From an uncultured Bacteroidales bacterium (GTDB lineage: Bacteria; Bacteroidota; Bacteroidia; Bacteroidales; F082), in assembly GCA_937877465.1 (NCBI GenBank), contig CALFIT010000111.1:1-6101 (forward strand): a stretch of 6,101 bases of DNA, in the 5' to 3' direction. The translations under genes were made by a program, and so were the position numbers. The notes under the pieces are model-generated. The model ran no database searches. It saw nothing but the letters and a program-made list of their open reading frames with translations, and was not told the origin of the DNA. How positions within the stretch are numbered: position 1 is the first letter of the stretch; the number at the start of each line of letters is the position of its first letter. Positions 1 to 5,634 of the stretch are shown one piece after another.

Positions 1-175
1 TCCATAGCTTGACGAACAGGTCTTGCACGATTTCGGCAGCTTGGTCCTCGTCGCCGACGAAACGGATGCAAAAACGCACCAAAGGCGGATAGTAGCGACG
101 GAAAATCACGTTGAATGACTCCCGGTCGCCCGCCTTCATCTTTTCGAGCAGGATGTTCAGTTCGTGTTCGTTCAT
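1..175 (-). CDS. ECF-type RNA polymerase sigma-70 factor, N-terminal part (cut by window edge)
   Basis: Only the first 58 codons are present; the gene runs off the left edge. The translation begins MNEHELNILLEKMKAGD and continues with a sigma-70 region 2 signature: FNVIFRRYYPPLVRFCIRFV at about residues 22-41, then the acidic stretch GDEDQAAEIVQDLFVKLW at 41-58. This matches region 2.1-2.2 of extracytoplasmic-function sigma factors, which binds the beta' subunit of RNA polymerase and helps melt the -10 region. The ATG at 175-173 is chosen because an in-frame TAA lies only two codons upstream (184-182); a TTG at 181-179 is the sole alternative. In Bacteroidota such genes are often followed by a FecR-like anti-sigma factor and a SusC/SusD pair, but that part is outside the window, so its regulon cannot be inferred. 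The gene is divergent from rplU. Regions 3 and 4 cannot be checked. Confidence 0.88.
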   Translation of the reverse strand, partial: MNEHELNILLEKMKAGDRESFNVIFRRYYPPLVRFCIRFVGDEDQAAEIVQDLFVKLW

Positions 176-214
176 CGTCAATTAATGGCATTAATGTGCC
201 CGACAAATGGCACG

Positions 215-223
215 GCAAAGGTA
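215..223 (-). promoter_or_regulatory. Probable -7 box for the ECF sigma factor gene
   Basis: Read on the minus strand, this is TACCTTTGC, a full match to the Bacteroidota -7 consensus TAnnTTTG. It lies about 40 bases upstream of the sigma factor ATG. A clear -33 TTTG at the expected 19-base spacing is not seen; T-rich stretches (TTTTG at 238-234, TTTTCG at 250-245) are badly spaced. The assignment therefore rests mainly on the -7 element and its position. Confidence 0.5.
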
Positions 224-392
224 AGCATTTTTACAAAACGCCGTCGAAAAGGAATGAAAAAGCCGCATAAAGAAGGCATGGCAAAGTCGGAAGCATTAAT
301 TCGTAGGATTTGCATTCCATTGTATTTTAGATTGTTACAGAGATAAAAAACAAAAAACGAAGAAAAAAGTTGAGAAAAAAGAAAAGAAAATC

Positions 393-422
393 TTGACCGA
401 TTGAAAAAATGTGTATTTTTGC
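393..422 (+). promoter_or_regulatory. Promoter of the rplU-rpmA operon
   Basis: The -7 box TATTTTTGC lies at 414-422 and a TTG (in TCTTGAC) at 393-395, separated by 18 bases. This fits the Bacteroidota primary sigma factor pattern of TTTG, about 19 bases, then TAnnTTTG. Transcription would start near 428, giving a leader of about 40 bases before rplU. The A-rich tract immediately upstream suits a strong promoter for ribosomal protein genes. Confidence 0.8.
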
Positions 423-469
423 AGTCCGAAAAAAAAGAGAGACAGTATCTAACTTAAAGATATCGAGAA

Positions 470-781
470 ATGTACGCAATAGTAGAAATCGCAGGACAAC
501 AGTTCAAAGTGACGAAGGGACAACAGATTTTCGTCAACAGGCTGCACGAAGAAGAAGGAAGCAAGGTTTCTTTCGACAAGGTTTTATTAATCGGAAACGA
601 AGGTTCGACGAAAGTGGGAGCCCCGACGGTAGCCGGCGCCAATGTCGAAGCCACGGTGTTGCAGCACCTCAAAGGCAACAAGATCATCGTTTTCAAGAAG
701 AAGAGAAGAAAAGGATATCAGACGTCTAACGGTCACCGTCAGTATCTGAGCAAGATCCAGATTGAAAACATCACTGAATAA
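470..781 (+). CDS. rplU: 50S ribosomal protein L21
   Basis: The 103-residue product has the normal length for bL21, a 23S rRNA-binding protein of the large ribosomal subunit. It opens with the family's hallmark start MYAIVEIAGQQFKVTKGQ. It also carries the typical central segment FDKVLLIGNEGSTKVGAPTV (about residues 35-54) and the basic C-terminal motif KKKRRKGYQTSNGHRQ (about 76-91), which corresponds to the conserved K-R-R-K-x-Y-x-x-x-x-G-H-R-Q signature. The ATG is preceded by the purine-rich but weak AAAGATATCGAGAA rather than a canonical Shine-Dalgarno, as is usual in Bacteroidota. It is the first gene of an operon with rpmA, which starts 23 bases after the stop. Expression is expected from the promoter at 393-422. 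Confidence 0.98.
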   Translation: MYAIVEIAGQQFKVTKGQQIFVNRLHEEEGSKVSFDKVLLIGNEGSTKVGAPTVAGANVEATVLQHLKGNKIIVFKKKRRKGYQTSNGHRQYLSKIQIENITE

Positions 782-804
782 AAACCCGAAAAAACTAAAG
801 AGAT

Positions 805-1077
805 ATGGCACACAAAAAAGGCGTTGGTAGTTCTGAGAACGGTCGTGAGTCAGCGAGCAAGCGACTCGGAGTGAAACTTTTCGGTGGACAAGCCGCCATT
901 GCTGGCAACATCATCGTCCGTCAGCGCGGCACGAAGCACTATCCCGGCAAGAACGTCGGCATGGGCAAGGACCACACATTATATGCTTTGTGCGACGGCA
1001 TCGTCGAGTTCAAGAAGAAGAGAGAAGGCAAGTCCTACGTCTCCATCCTCCCCGTTGAGGCCGAAATCACCGAATAA
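805..1077 (+). CDS. rpmA: 50S ribosomal protein L27
   Basis: The 90-residue bL27 starts MAHKKGVGSSENGRES, followed by SKRLGVKLFGGQ (about residues 18-29), GNIIVRQRGTKHYPGKNVG (about 34-52) and MGKDHTLYAL (about 53-62), all family signatures. In other bacteria the flexible N-terminus of L27 reaches the peptidyl transferase centre and contacts tRNA. Here the protein begins directly with the mature MAHKK end. It lacks the N-terminal prepeptide that Firmicutes L27 proteins remove by proteolysis. The gene sits 23 bases behind rplU, the usual order, and is followed after about 20 bases by an intrinsic terminator, so it is the last gene of the operon. In several Bacteroides genomes, as I recall, serS follows rpmA; here it does not. 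Confidence 0.98.
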   Translation: MAHKKGVGSSENGRESASKRLGVKLFGGQAAIAGNIIVRQRGTKHYPGKNVGMGKDHTLYALCDGIVEFKKKREGKSYVSILPVEAEITE

Positions 1078-1097
1078 CCTACAACAGAATCATAACC

Positions 1098-1136
1098 AAT
1101 CCCGACTACCGCTGTGCGATGGTCGGGATTTTTGTT
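1098..1136 (+). terminator. Intrinsic terminator of the rplU-rpmA operon
   Basis: A perfect 9-bp inverted repeat, AATCCCGAC (1098-1106) and GTCGGGATT (1122-1130), encloses a 15-base loop and runs into a T-rich tail (1129-1136, TTTTTGTT). It begins 20 bases after the rpmA stop. The stem is GC-rich at its core, and the arrangement is that of a standard Rho-independent terminator. Confidence 0.88.
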
Positions 1137-1166
1137 TCACGCCAACGCCGTTTCAGCCAAAATGCG

Positions 1167-1175
1167 TATCTTTGC
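1167..1175 (+). promoter_or_regulatory. Promoter -7 box for the lipoprotein/TPR operon
   Basis: TATCTTTGC is a complete match to the Bacteroidota TAnnTTTG -7 box. It lies 18 bases before the ATG at 1194 and 30 bases after the preceding terminator tail. Transcription would start near 1180, giving a very short leader of roughly 12-15 bases. No TTTG -33 element is seen at the right distance, so this may be a weaker or activator-dependent promoter. Confidence 0.72.
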
Positions 1176-1193
1176 ACACCTTAATGAAGCATC

Positions 1194-1706
1194 ATGAAGT
1201 TGAGACTTACAAAACCGGCTTTCCTCGTCGGCCTGACCGCCCTCGCATTGGTCTTGGGCAGCTGCCAAAACCACACCAAGACCAACGTCGAGAAAATCGA
1301 CGACCTCAGAAGACAAGTGCAGGCCGACGCGCAAACCCTGCACGAGCTTGAGACCCGCGACTACGCCGCGCTCGCGAAAGACTTCCGCACCTGCGACTCG
1401 CTGCTGCAATACATGAGCCAAGAGCAAATCGACAAGTCGTTTGAGACCCTGCAATTGGTGCAGGCCTACCTTGAACAATTCAAGGTGACCCAACCCGACA
1501 TGCAAGCCGAGATGGACTCGACCCTGCTCCAGCTCGACCGCCTCAAGGCCGATGCCGAGAGCCATTACCTATCCGACTCGTTGGTAGCGGTTTACATCGA
1601 CAGCGAAGCCGAATACGTCGACAAACTGAACAACCAAGTGCGCTATTTCCAAGACCGGTTCGGCAAATGCCAGAAAGACATCGCCGCCCTGAAAAAACAA
1701 AGATAA
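1194..1706 (+). CDS. Putative lipoprotein with predicted coiled coil, function unknown
   Basis: The 170-residue product starts MKLRLTKPAF, with a hydrophobic segment at about residues 9-22 and a lipobox LGSC ending at Cys24. It should therefore be cleaved by signal peptidase II and lipid-anchored in the envelope. The residues after the cysteine (QNHTK) lack an obvious inner-membrane retention signal, and many Bacteroidota lipoproteins go to the outer membrane, but the final location is an inference. The mature part (about 32-170) is highly charged, rich in Q, D, E, K and L, and looks almost wholly alpha-helical, with heptad-like spacing of leucines around 35-60, 84-95 and 140-168. I recognise no enzymatic motif and no named family. 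ATG 1194 fits the short leader; another ATG at 1184 is out of frame. Ten bases separate this gene from the exported TPR protein, so the two are almost certainly co-transcribed and may work together in the envelope. Confidence 0.8.
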   Translation: MKLRLTKPAFLVGLTALALVLGSCQNHTKTNVEKIDDLRRQVQADAQTLHELETRDYAALAKDFRTCDSLLQYMSQEQIDKSFETLQLVQAYLEQFKVTQPDMQAEMDSTLLQLDRLKADAESHYLSDSLVAVYIDSEAEYVDKLNNQVRYFQDRFGKCQKDIAALKKQR

Positions 1707-1716
1707 CCACGCCATC

Positions 1717-3564
1717 ATGAGCAAACACTGGTTCTTCGTCCTTTTGATTAATGCCGCCTTCGTCATCCAAGCGAATGCCCAAATAGGCACTCCGCCCAAA
1801 GGGAAGAAAATGAGCGGCCAGCAGAAGGAACAGCTCCAGATCGACGAGCAGTTGGCTGCCCAATACTATCGCGACCAAGACTACGAAAACGCCCGCGACC
1901 TTTATGCGCAACTTTACGAGAGATACGGCCAATCGCATCATTTCCAGCAATATATAGAATGCCTGCTTCAGCTGAAAGACTACGGCAAGGCCGAAAAGGA
2001 ACTCAAATCGTTTGCACGAAAGGACCCGAGTTACTACAGAGCCGCCGTCGACCTCGTCTACGTCTACACTCTGCAAGGCAAGGCCGACAAGGCACGGAAG
2101 CAGTTCAACGAGATCACCAAGGACCTGCCGGCCCATGCGTCAACCCTGCGCAACCTCAGCTACGCCTTCCAAAACCGAGGCCTTAACGACATGGCCATGA
2201 CCGTGCTCGAAAAAGGCAACGCCCTCTTAGACGGCAAGGAAACGCTTTACATGGATATGGCCTACCTCAGCCAGTCGACCGCCAACTACCAAGAAGCCTT
2301 CCGCTACTATTTCCTTGAATTGGAAGTGCATCCCGGACAATACAACAACATACGCAACCGCCTGCAAACCATGCTGTTCTACGACGTCAACCACAGCATC
2401 AGCGACGAGTTGCGCATGGCACTGCTGCAAAAAACCCAAGAGAAGCCCGACAACCTCGAATTGGCCCAACTCCTCGTCTGGTTTGCCCTGCAACAAGAGG
2501 ACTACGACATTGCCTTGGCCCAATGCCAAAGCATCGACCGCAAGACCCACGACCAAGACGCACAAATCAACAACTTGGCAAGCATCTGCCTCAACAACAA
2601 GCAGTTCGACGTCGCCAAAGAGGGCTTCTCCTACATCCTCGACAAAGGCAAAAGCAACCCTTTCTATGGTCAGGCACTGACGGGCACCATCAAGGCCGAC
2701 TACCTGAAACTATTGGCCGAGAACAGCACCGACAAAAAGGCCTTTGAACGACTTTCGAAACGCATCGACGACGCCTATAACGACATCAATACCAACGACT
2801 TGACCAAACTCACCCTCATCCAAGCCGACATTTTGACCTATCGACTTGGGCAGTCGGACGAAGCCATACAACTGCTCACCAACGCCATCGAGACCGTTGG
2901 CGGCAAGCAAGACCAAGCCGAACTGAAACTGAAATTGGCCGACATCTACCTGCGCGAGGACGAGGTTTGGGAAGCCACGCTGCTCTACAGCCAAGTCGAC
3001 AAAAGCTTGAAAGAGGAGCCGCTCGGCCACGAGGCCCGCTTCAAGAACGCCCAACTGCGCTATTTCATCGGAGAATACGAATGGGCCGAAAGCCAGCTAA
3101 AGGTGCTGAAAGCCGCCACCTCGAAGCTCATCGCCAACGACGCCATGACGCTCTCACTCATCATCAAGGACAACCTCGAAGCCGACACCTTGGGCTTGGA
3201 ACTCAAGCGTTTGGCGCGAGCCGACTACCGGATTTACCAGCAACGCGACGACGAAGCCGTTGCCTTGCTCGAAGAGATAGTGGCCTCGGGCAACGAAGTC
3301 AGCAAGCCGCACGCGCTGTTCCGCAAAGGCGAAATCGCCGAAAAACGGAGGAGTTTCGCCGAGGCCGAGGGCTTGTATCTGCAAATCGTGGAGCAATATC
3401 CCCAAAGCTACATGGCCGATGCTGCCTTGATGCGAGCCGCCTTGATAGAACAGAACGAATTGAATGACCATGAATTGGCAAAACAGCATTACGAGAAGCT
3501 GATTGACGACTACCCGACGAGCATTTACACGGCGCAAGCGAAAAAGAACTACAGGAAGTTATGA
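1717..3564 (+). CDS. Exported tetratricopeptide-repeat protein
   Basis: This 615-residue protein begins with a signal peptide (MSKHWFFVLLINAAFVIQANA, probable cleavage after Ala21 in ANA-QIG), so it is likely periplasmic or peripherally bound to the outer membrane. Most of the mature part is helical TPR-like repeats. The first is around residues 47-80 (AAQYYRDQDYENARDLYAQL), followed by KDYGKAEKELKSFARKDP, then YTLQGKADKARKQFNEI. The C-terminal repeats (about 533-615) are the best formed and include FAEAEGLYLQIVEQYPQS and AKQHYEKLIDDYPTS; this paired pattern resembles the TPRs of BamD and CpoB/YbgF-type envelope proteins. TPRs act as protein-binding scaffolds, and no catalytic domain is visible. 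It is the second gene of an operon with the upstream lipoprotein. Its stop codon lies within the first unit of a 7-bp tandem repeat. The exact role is unknown; assembly or scaffolding in the envelope is a guess. Confidence 0.88.
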   Translation: MSKHWFFVLLINAAFVIQANAQIGTPPKGKKMSGQQKEQLQIDEQLAAQYYRDQDYENARDLYAQLYERYGQSHHFQQYIECLLQLKDYGKAEKELKSFARKDPSYYRAAVDLVYVYTLQGKADKARKQFNEITKDLPAHASTLRNLSYAFQNRGLNDMAMTVLEKGNALLDGKETLYMDMAYLSQSTANYQEAFRYYFLELEVHPGQYNNIRNRLQTMLFYDVNHSISDELRMALLQKTQEKPDNLELAQLLVWFALQQEDYDIALAQCQSIDRKTHDQDAQINNLASICLNNKQFDVAKEGFSYILDKGKSNPFYGQALTGTIKADYLKLLAENSTDKKAFERLSKRIDDAYNDINTNDLTKLTLIQADILTYRLGQSDEAIQLLTNAIETVGGKQDQAELKLKLADIYLREDEVWEATLLYSQVDKSLKEEPLGHEARFKNAQLRYFIGEYEWAESQLKVLKAATSKLIANDAMTLSLIIKDNLEADTLGLELKRLARADYRIYQQRDDEAVALLEEIVASGNEVSKPHALFRKGEIAEKRRSFAEAEGLYLQIVEQYPQSYMADAALMRAALIEQNELNDHELAKQHYEKLIDDYPTSIYTAQAKKNYRKL

Positions 3565-3596
3565 GGTTTGAGGTAGGAAGTAGGAGGTATGAGTTA
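3562..3596. repeat. Heptanucleotide tandem repeat, five copies, GAGGTA-rich
   Basis: Five consecutive 7-base units start at 3562, 3569, 3576, 3583 and 3590. The consensus is TGAGGTA and each unit differs from it by at most two bases. The first unit includes the TGA stop codon of the TPR gene, and the last ends directly at the first hairpin of the following hairpin array. The preceding bases 3555-3561 (GAAGTTA) look like a further decayed unit lying inside the coding sequence. Confidence 0.75.
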
Positions 3597-3658
3597 GCCC
3601 TGAAAGGGCGTATTATTATAGCCCGATGTGAAACGTCGGGAAAATTGGCGGATGCCAA
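3597..3658. repeat. Array of three small hairpins between the TPR gene and ksgA
   Basis: Three inverted repeats follow one another. The first is GCCCT/AGGGC (3597-3601 and 3605-3609) with a GAA loop. The second is CCCGATGT/ACGTCGGG (3622-3629 and 3633-3640), 8 bp with one T-G wobble when read as RNA and again a GAA loop. The third is TTGGC/GCCAA (3645-3649 and 3654-3658) with a 4-base loop. None is followed by a T-run, so they do not form a standard intrinsic terminator on the plus strand. The layout resembles REP-like intergenic elements. They could stabilise or attenuate the upstream transcript. No separate ksgA promoter is visible in this gap. Confidence 0.65.
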
Positions 3659-3671
3659 ATAATAACGAACC

Positions 3672-4451
3672 ATGCAAGAAGTAAGACCGAAAAAGAGTTT
3701 AGGTCAGCATTTTTTGACCGACCAAAACATAGCCCAGCGCATTGTGGAGCAGTTGTCGCCCGACGTGGAAAGCGTCGTCGAAGTGGGCGCCGGCACTGGC
3801 GTTTTGACCCAATATTTGGTGAAAAACGTCCTCGACAAGTTCCATGTCATCGAGATCGACAAGGAAAGCATCGCCTATTTGGAGAAGCATTTCCCCGTGC
3901 TCGGCGAGCGGCTCATCGAAGGCGACTTCCTCCGCACCGACCTCAGCCAATTTGGAAAGCAAAACATGGCCGTCATCGGGAATTTCCCCTACAACATCAG
4001 CAGCCAGATATTCTTCCAAGTGCTGAAACACAAGGAATTGGTCGTTGAAGTGGTCGGCATGGTGCAGAAGGAGATGGCCGAGCGCATGGCCGCCAAGGAA
4101 GGCAGCAAGACCTACGGTATTTTGAGCGTGCTGATGCAGGCTTGGTACGACATCGACTACCTGTTTACGGTGAATGAGAACGTCTTCAACCCGCCGCCGA
4201 AGGTGAAATCCGCCGTCGTCAAGATGCGACGCAACGCCACGACCGACTTGGGCTGCGACGAGAAGCTGTTTGTGAGCGTCGTCAAGCAGGCCTTCAACCA
4301 GCGCCGCAAGACCATGCGCAACTCGCTGCGACCGATGCTCAGCCCCGAAATCATCGGCGATGAGGTCTTCAACAAACGCCCCGAGCAACTGTCGGTGCAG
4401 GAATTCATTGATTTGACGAATTTGATTTCCGCAACGCATGGCGCACCGTGA
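3672..4451 (+). CDS. rsmA: 16S rRNA (adenine1518-N6/adenine1519-N6)-dimethyltransferase
   Basis: Also called KsgA. It transfers four methyl groups from S-adenosylmethionine to two adjacent adenosines in the 3'-terminal helix of 16S rRNA, late in 30S subunit assembly in the cytoplasm. The 259-residue length is normal. Motifs in order: N-terminal PKKSLGQHFL (6-15); SAM-binding motif I VEVGAGTGVLT (36-46); acidic E61/D63 that would bind the SAM ribose; D85 in EGDFL; catalytic motif IV NFPYNIS (104-110), where most homologues have NLPY or NFPY; FNPPPKVKSAV (172-182); and FNQRRKTMRNSL (208-219). All key residues are present, so it should be active. The ATG at 3672 is the natural start for the KKSLGQ family. 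No promoter is obvious upstream, so it may depend on read-through from the TPR gene. Its last 47 bases overlap the convergent permease gene. Confidence 0.97.
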   Translation: MQEVRPKKSLGQHFLTDQNIAQRIVEQLSPDVESVVEVGAGTGVLTQYLVKNVLDKFHVIEIDKESIAYLEKHFPVLGERLIEGDFLRTDLSQFGKQNMAVIGNFPYNISSQIFFQVLKHKELVVEVVGMVQKEMAERMAAKEGSKTYGILSVLMQAWYDIDYLFTVNENVFNPPPKVKSAVVKMRRNATTDLGCDEKLFVSVVKQAFNQRRKTMRNSLRPMLSPEIIGDEVFNKRPEQLSVQEFIDLTNLISATHGAP

Positions 4452-5634
4452 GGAACGCCGAAGTGCAGCCCACGACCAAAATCGTGGCGAAAATCAGCGC
4501 GACATCCTTAAACGTCAACAAGACGGGATAGGCATCCACGACATAGTTGCCGCCCGTGCCGAACTTCACGAAACCGAACCGTTGCTGCAACAGCACCACG
4601 ACGATGCCCAACAGCAATCCGATGATGCCACCTGCCACCGAAATCAGCAGACCTTCGTTCATGAAGATTTTGTGTATCAATCGGTTGTCGGCACCCATCG
4701 CCTTGAGGATTTCTGTGTCCTTGCGCTTGTCAATCATCAGCATGGAAAGCGATCCGACCACGTTGAAGGTGGCCAAAATCAAGATGAATGTGAGGATGAC
4801 ATAGACCGCCCATTTCTCGGAACGCATGATGCGATAGAGCGTTTCCTGCTGCTCCTGCTGGTTTTTCACGGTGAAGCCCTCCCCTATCACGGCCTTCACT
4901 TCCTTTTTCACCTTATTAATATCCGCATTTGGCGCGACGAAAAGCTCTACATTATTCGCTTTATCCTCATATTCAAGCAGTTCCGAGAGCCAACTGAAAG
5001 GCACGAGAACGAGTTTCTCGTCCTGTTCCTGCTCGGTGGAGAACACGCTGCGCACCGTCAGCACGTCGGAGTTGAAGCTGTTTTCGAGGCTCATCAGCGA
5101 GGCGTTGCCGCGTTTGGGCACATAGACGCGCACCATCGCGTAAGGATTGTAGGCGTTTATACCAAGGCACCACGCCACGCCCGCGCCCGGCACGGCGAAG
5201 TCGTGGTCGCCATCGGAGAGCAACAAGTCGCCCTCACCGAAAACGACCTCGTTCAACCGCTCAATCTCTTGATATTCAAGCCCTACGCCTTTCACCTGAC
5301 CGATATGCTGCTTGTCGTTGGCGCGGAAAAGCGCGTCTTCGGTAATCGTTGGGATGACATACTCAACGCCTTGAATTTCACGGAGTTGACCCAATGGAAA
5401 CTGCGCAAGGTCGATGGTCTTCCCCTTGGCGGCGGCGATTTCCAAATCGGGCGCGAGGCGGTTGTTCATCGACGAAATCACCTTTTCAAGGCCGTTGAAA
5501 GCCGACAGCACCACGATGAGCGCGAAAGCCCCCACGCTAATACCGAGAATGGAAATCCATGTGATGATATTAATGAGGTTGTGGCTCTTCTTGGCGAGCA
5601 GGTAACGATTTGCTATGAACAGCGGCAGTCTCAC
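4405..5634 (-). CDS. ABC transporter permease, FtsX/LolC-LolE family
   Basis: The 409-residue inner-membrane protein starts MRLPLFIANRYL, which matches the x-L-P-x-F-I-A-x-R-Y opening of Bacteroidota LolC/E-like permeases. One transmembrane helix (about 21-45) is followed by a large extracytoplasmic domain (about 46-270, MacB-type). Three helices then follow (about 275-298, 328-349, 376-396), with the cytoplasmic coupling segment KRKDTEILKAMGA at 303-315. This four-helix topology is that of the LolCDE lipoprotein-release and MacB transporters. The likely role is to extract lipoproteins from the inner membrane with a LolD-type ATPase encoded elsewhere; no ATPase gene is in the window. The start codon is GTG at 5634-5632, overlapping the rbfA stop as GTGA, which implies translational coupling. 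At its 3' end it overlaps ksgA by 47 bases tail to tail. The LolC/LolE identity is probable, but the substrate is not proven. Confidence 0.9.
   Translation of the reverse strand: MRLPLFIANRYLLAKKSHNLINIITWISILGISVGAFALIVVLSAFNGLEKVISSMNNRLAPDLEIAAAKGKTIDLAQFPLGQLREIQGVEYVIPTITEDALFRANDKQHIGQVKGVGLEYQEIERLNEVVFGEGDLLLSDGDHDFAVPGAGVAWCLGINAYNPYAMVRVYVPKRGNASLMSLENSFNSDVLTVRSVFSTEQEQDEKLVLVPFSWLSELLEYEDKANNVELFVAPNADINKVKKEVKAVIGEGFTVKNQQEQQETLYRIMRSEKWAVYVILTFILILATFNVVGSLSMLMIDKRKDTEILKAMGADNRLIHKIFMNEGLLISVAGGIIGLLLGIVVVLLQQRFGFVKFGTGGNYVVDAYPVLLTFKDVALIFATILVVGCTSAFLTVRHALRKSNSSNQ

Larger units (their letters stand above)
176..469. other. Divergent intergenic region between the sigma factor gene and rplU
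   Basis: These 294 bases hold the two divergent promoters annotated separately. I see no coding region here: the short plus-strand open frame from 164 starts inside the sigma factor gene and encodes a basic, low-complexity peptide. The stretch from about 341 to 390 is strikingly A-rich and almost purely purine on the plus strand. It lies directly upstream of the rplU -33 element, where an A/T-rich UP-like or curved segment would be expected. The rplU leader (about 430-469) has only a weak 5-bp AT stem (446-450 with 458-462), and no recognisable riboswitch or convincing r-protein leader structure. Confidence 0.6.

Noticed and set aside
164..346. A 60-codon plus-strand open frame in the divergent intergenic region
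   Set aside because: It begins inside the antisense sigma factor gene, covers that gene's promoter, and encodes a basic peptide with no family resemblance or start context.
446..462. A possible leader hairpin before rplU that might bind L21 (TATCT/AGATA)
   Set aside because: Only five A/T-dominated base pairs with a 7-base loop; too weak to claim an autoregulatory r-protein leader without comparative evidence.
409..729. A 106-codon plus-strand open frame overlapping rplU
   Set aside because: Its start lies at the -7 box of the rplU promoter and its arginine-rich translation is an out-of-frame reading of the conserved L21 gene.
884..1351. A 155-codon plus-strand open frame from rpmA into the lipoprotein gene
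   Set aside because: It runs through the intrinsic terminator and two well-supported genes in another frame, and its composition is low in complexity.
1543..2136. A 197-codon minus-strand open frame across the lipoprotein/TPR junction
   Set aside because: It spans the junction of two well-supported plus-strand genes with signal sequences; the hydrophobic runs mirror glutamine- and lysine-rich codons on the other strand.
3565..3671. A dedicated ksgA promoter in the gap after the TPR gene
   Set aside because: TTTG at 3567-3570 is not preceded by a properly spaced TA, and no other TAnnTTTG box occurs on the plus strand of the gap; the space is filled by repeats and hairpins.
3699..4439. A 246-codon open frame on the minus strand, antisense to ksgA
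   Set aside because: ksgA has all its catalytic motifs on the plus strand, and the antisense translation is a compositional shadow rich in H, L, V and D with no recognisable family.
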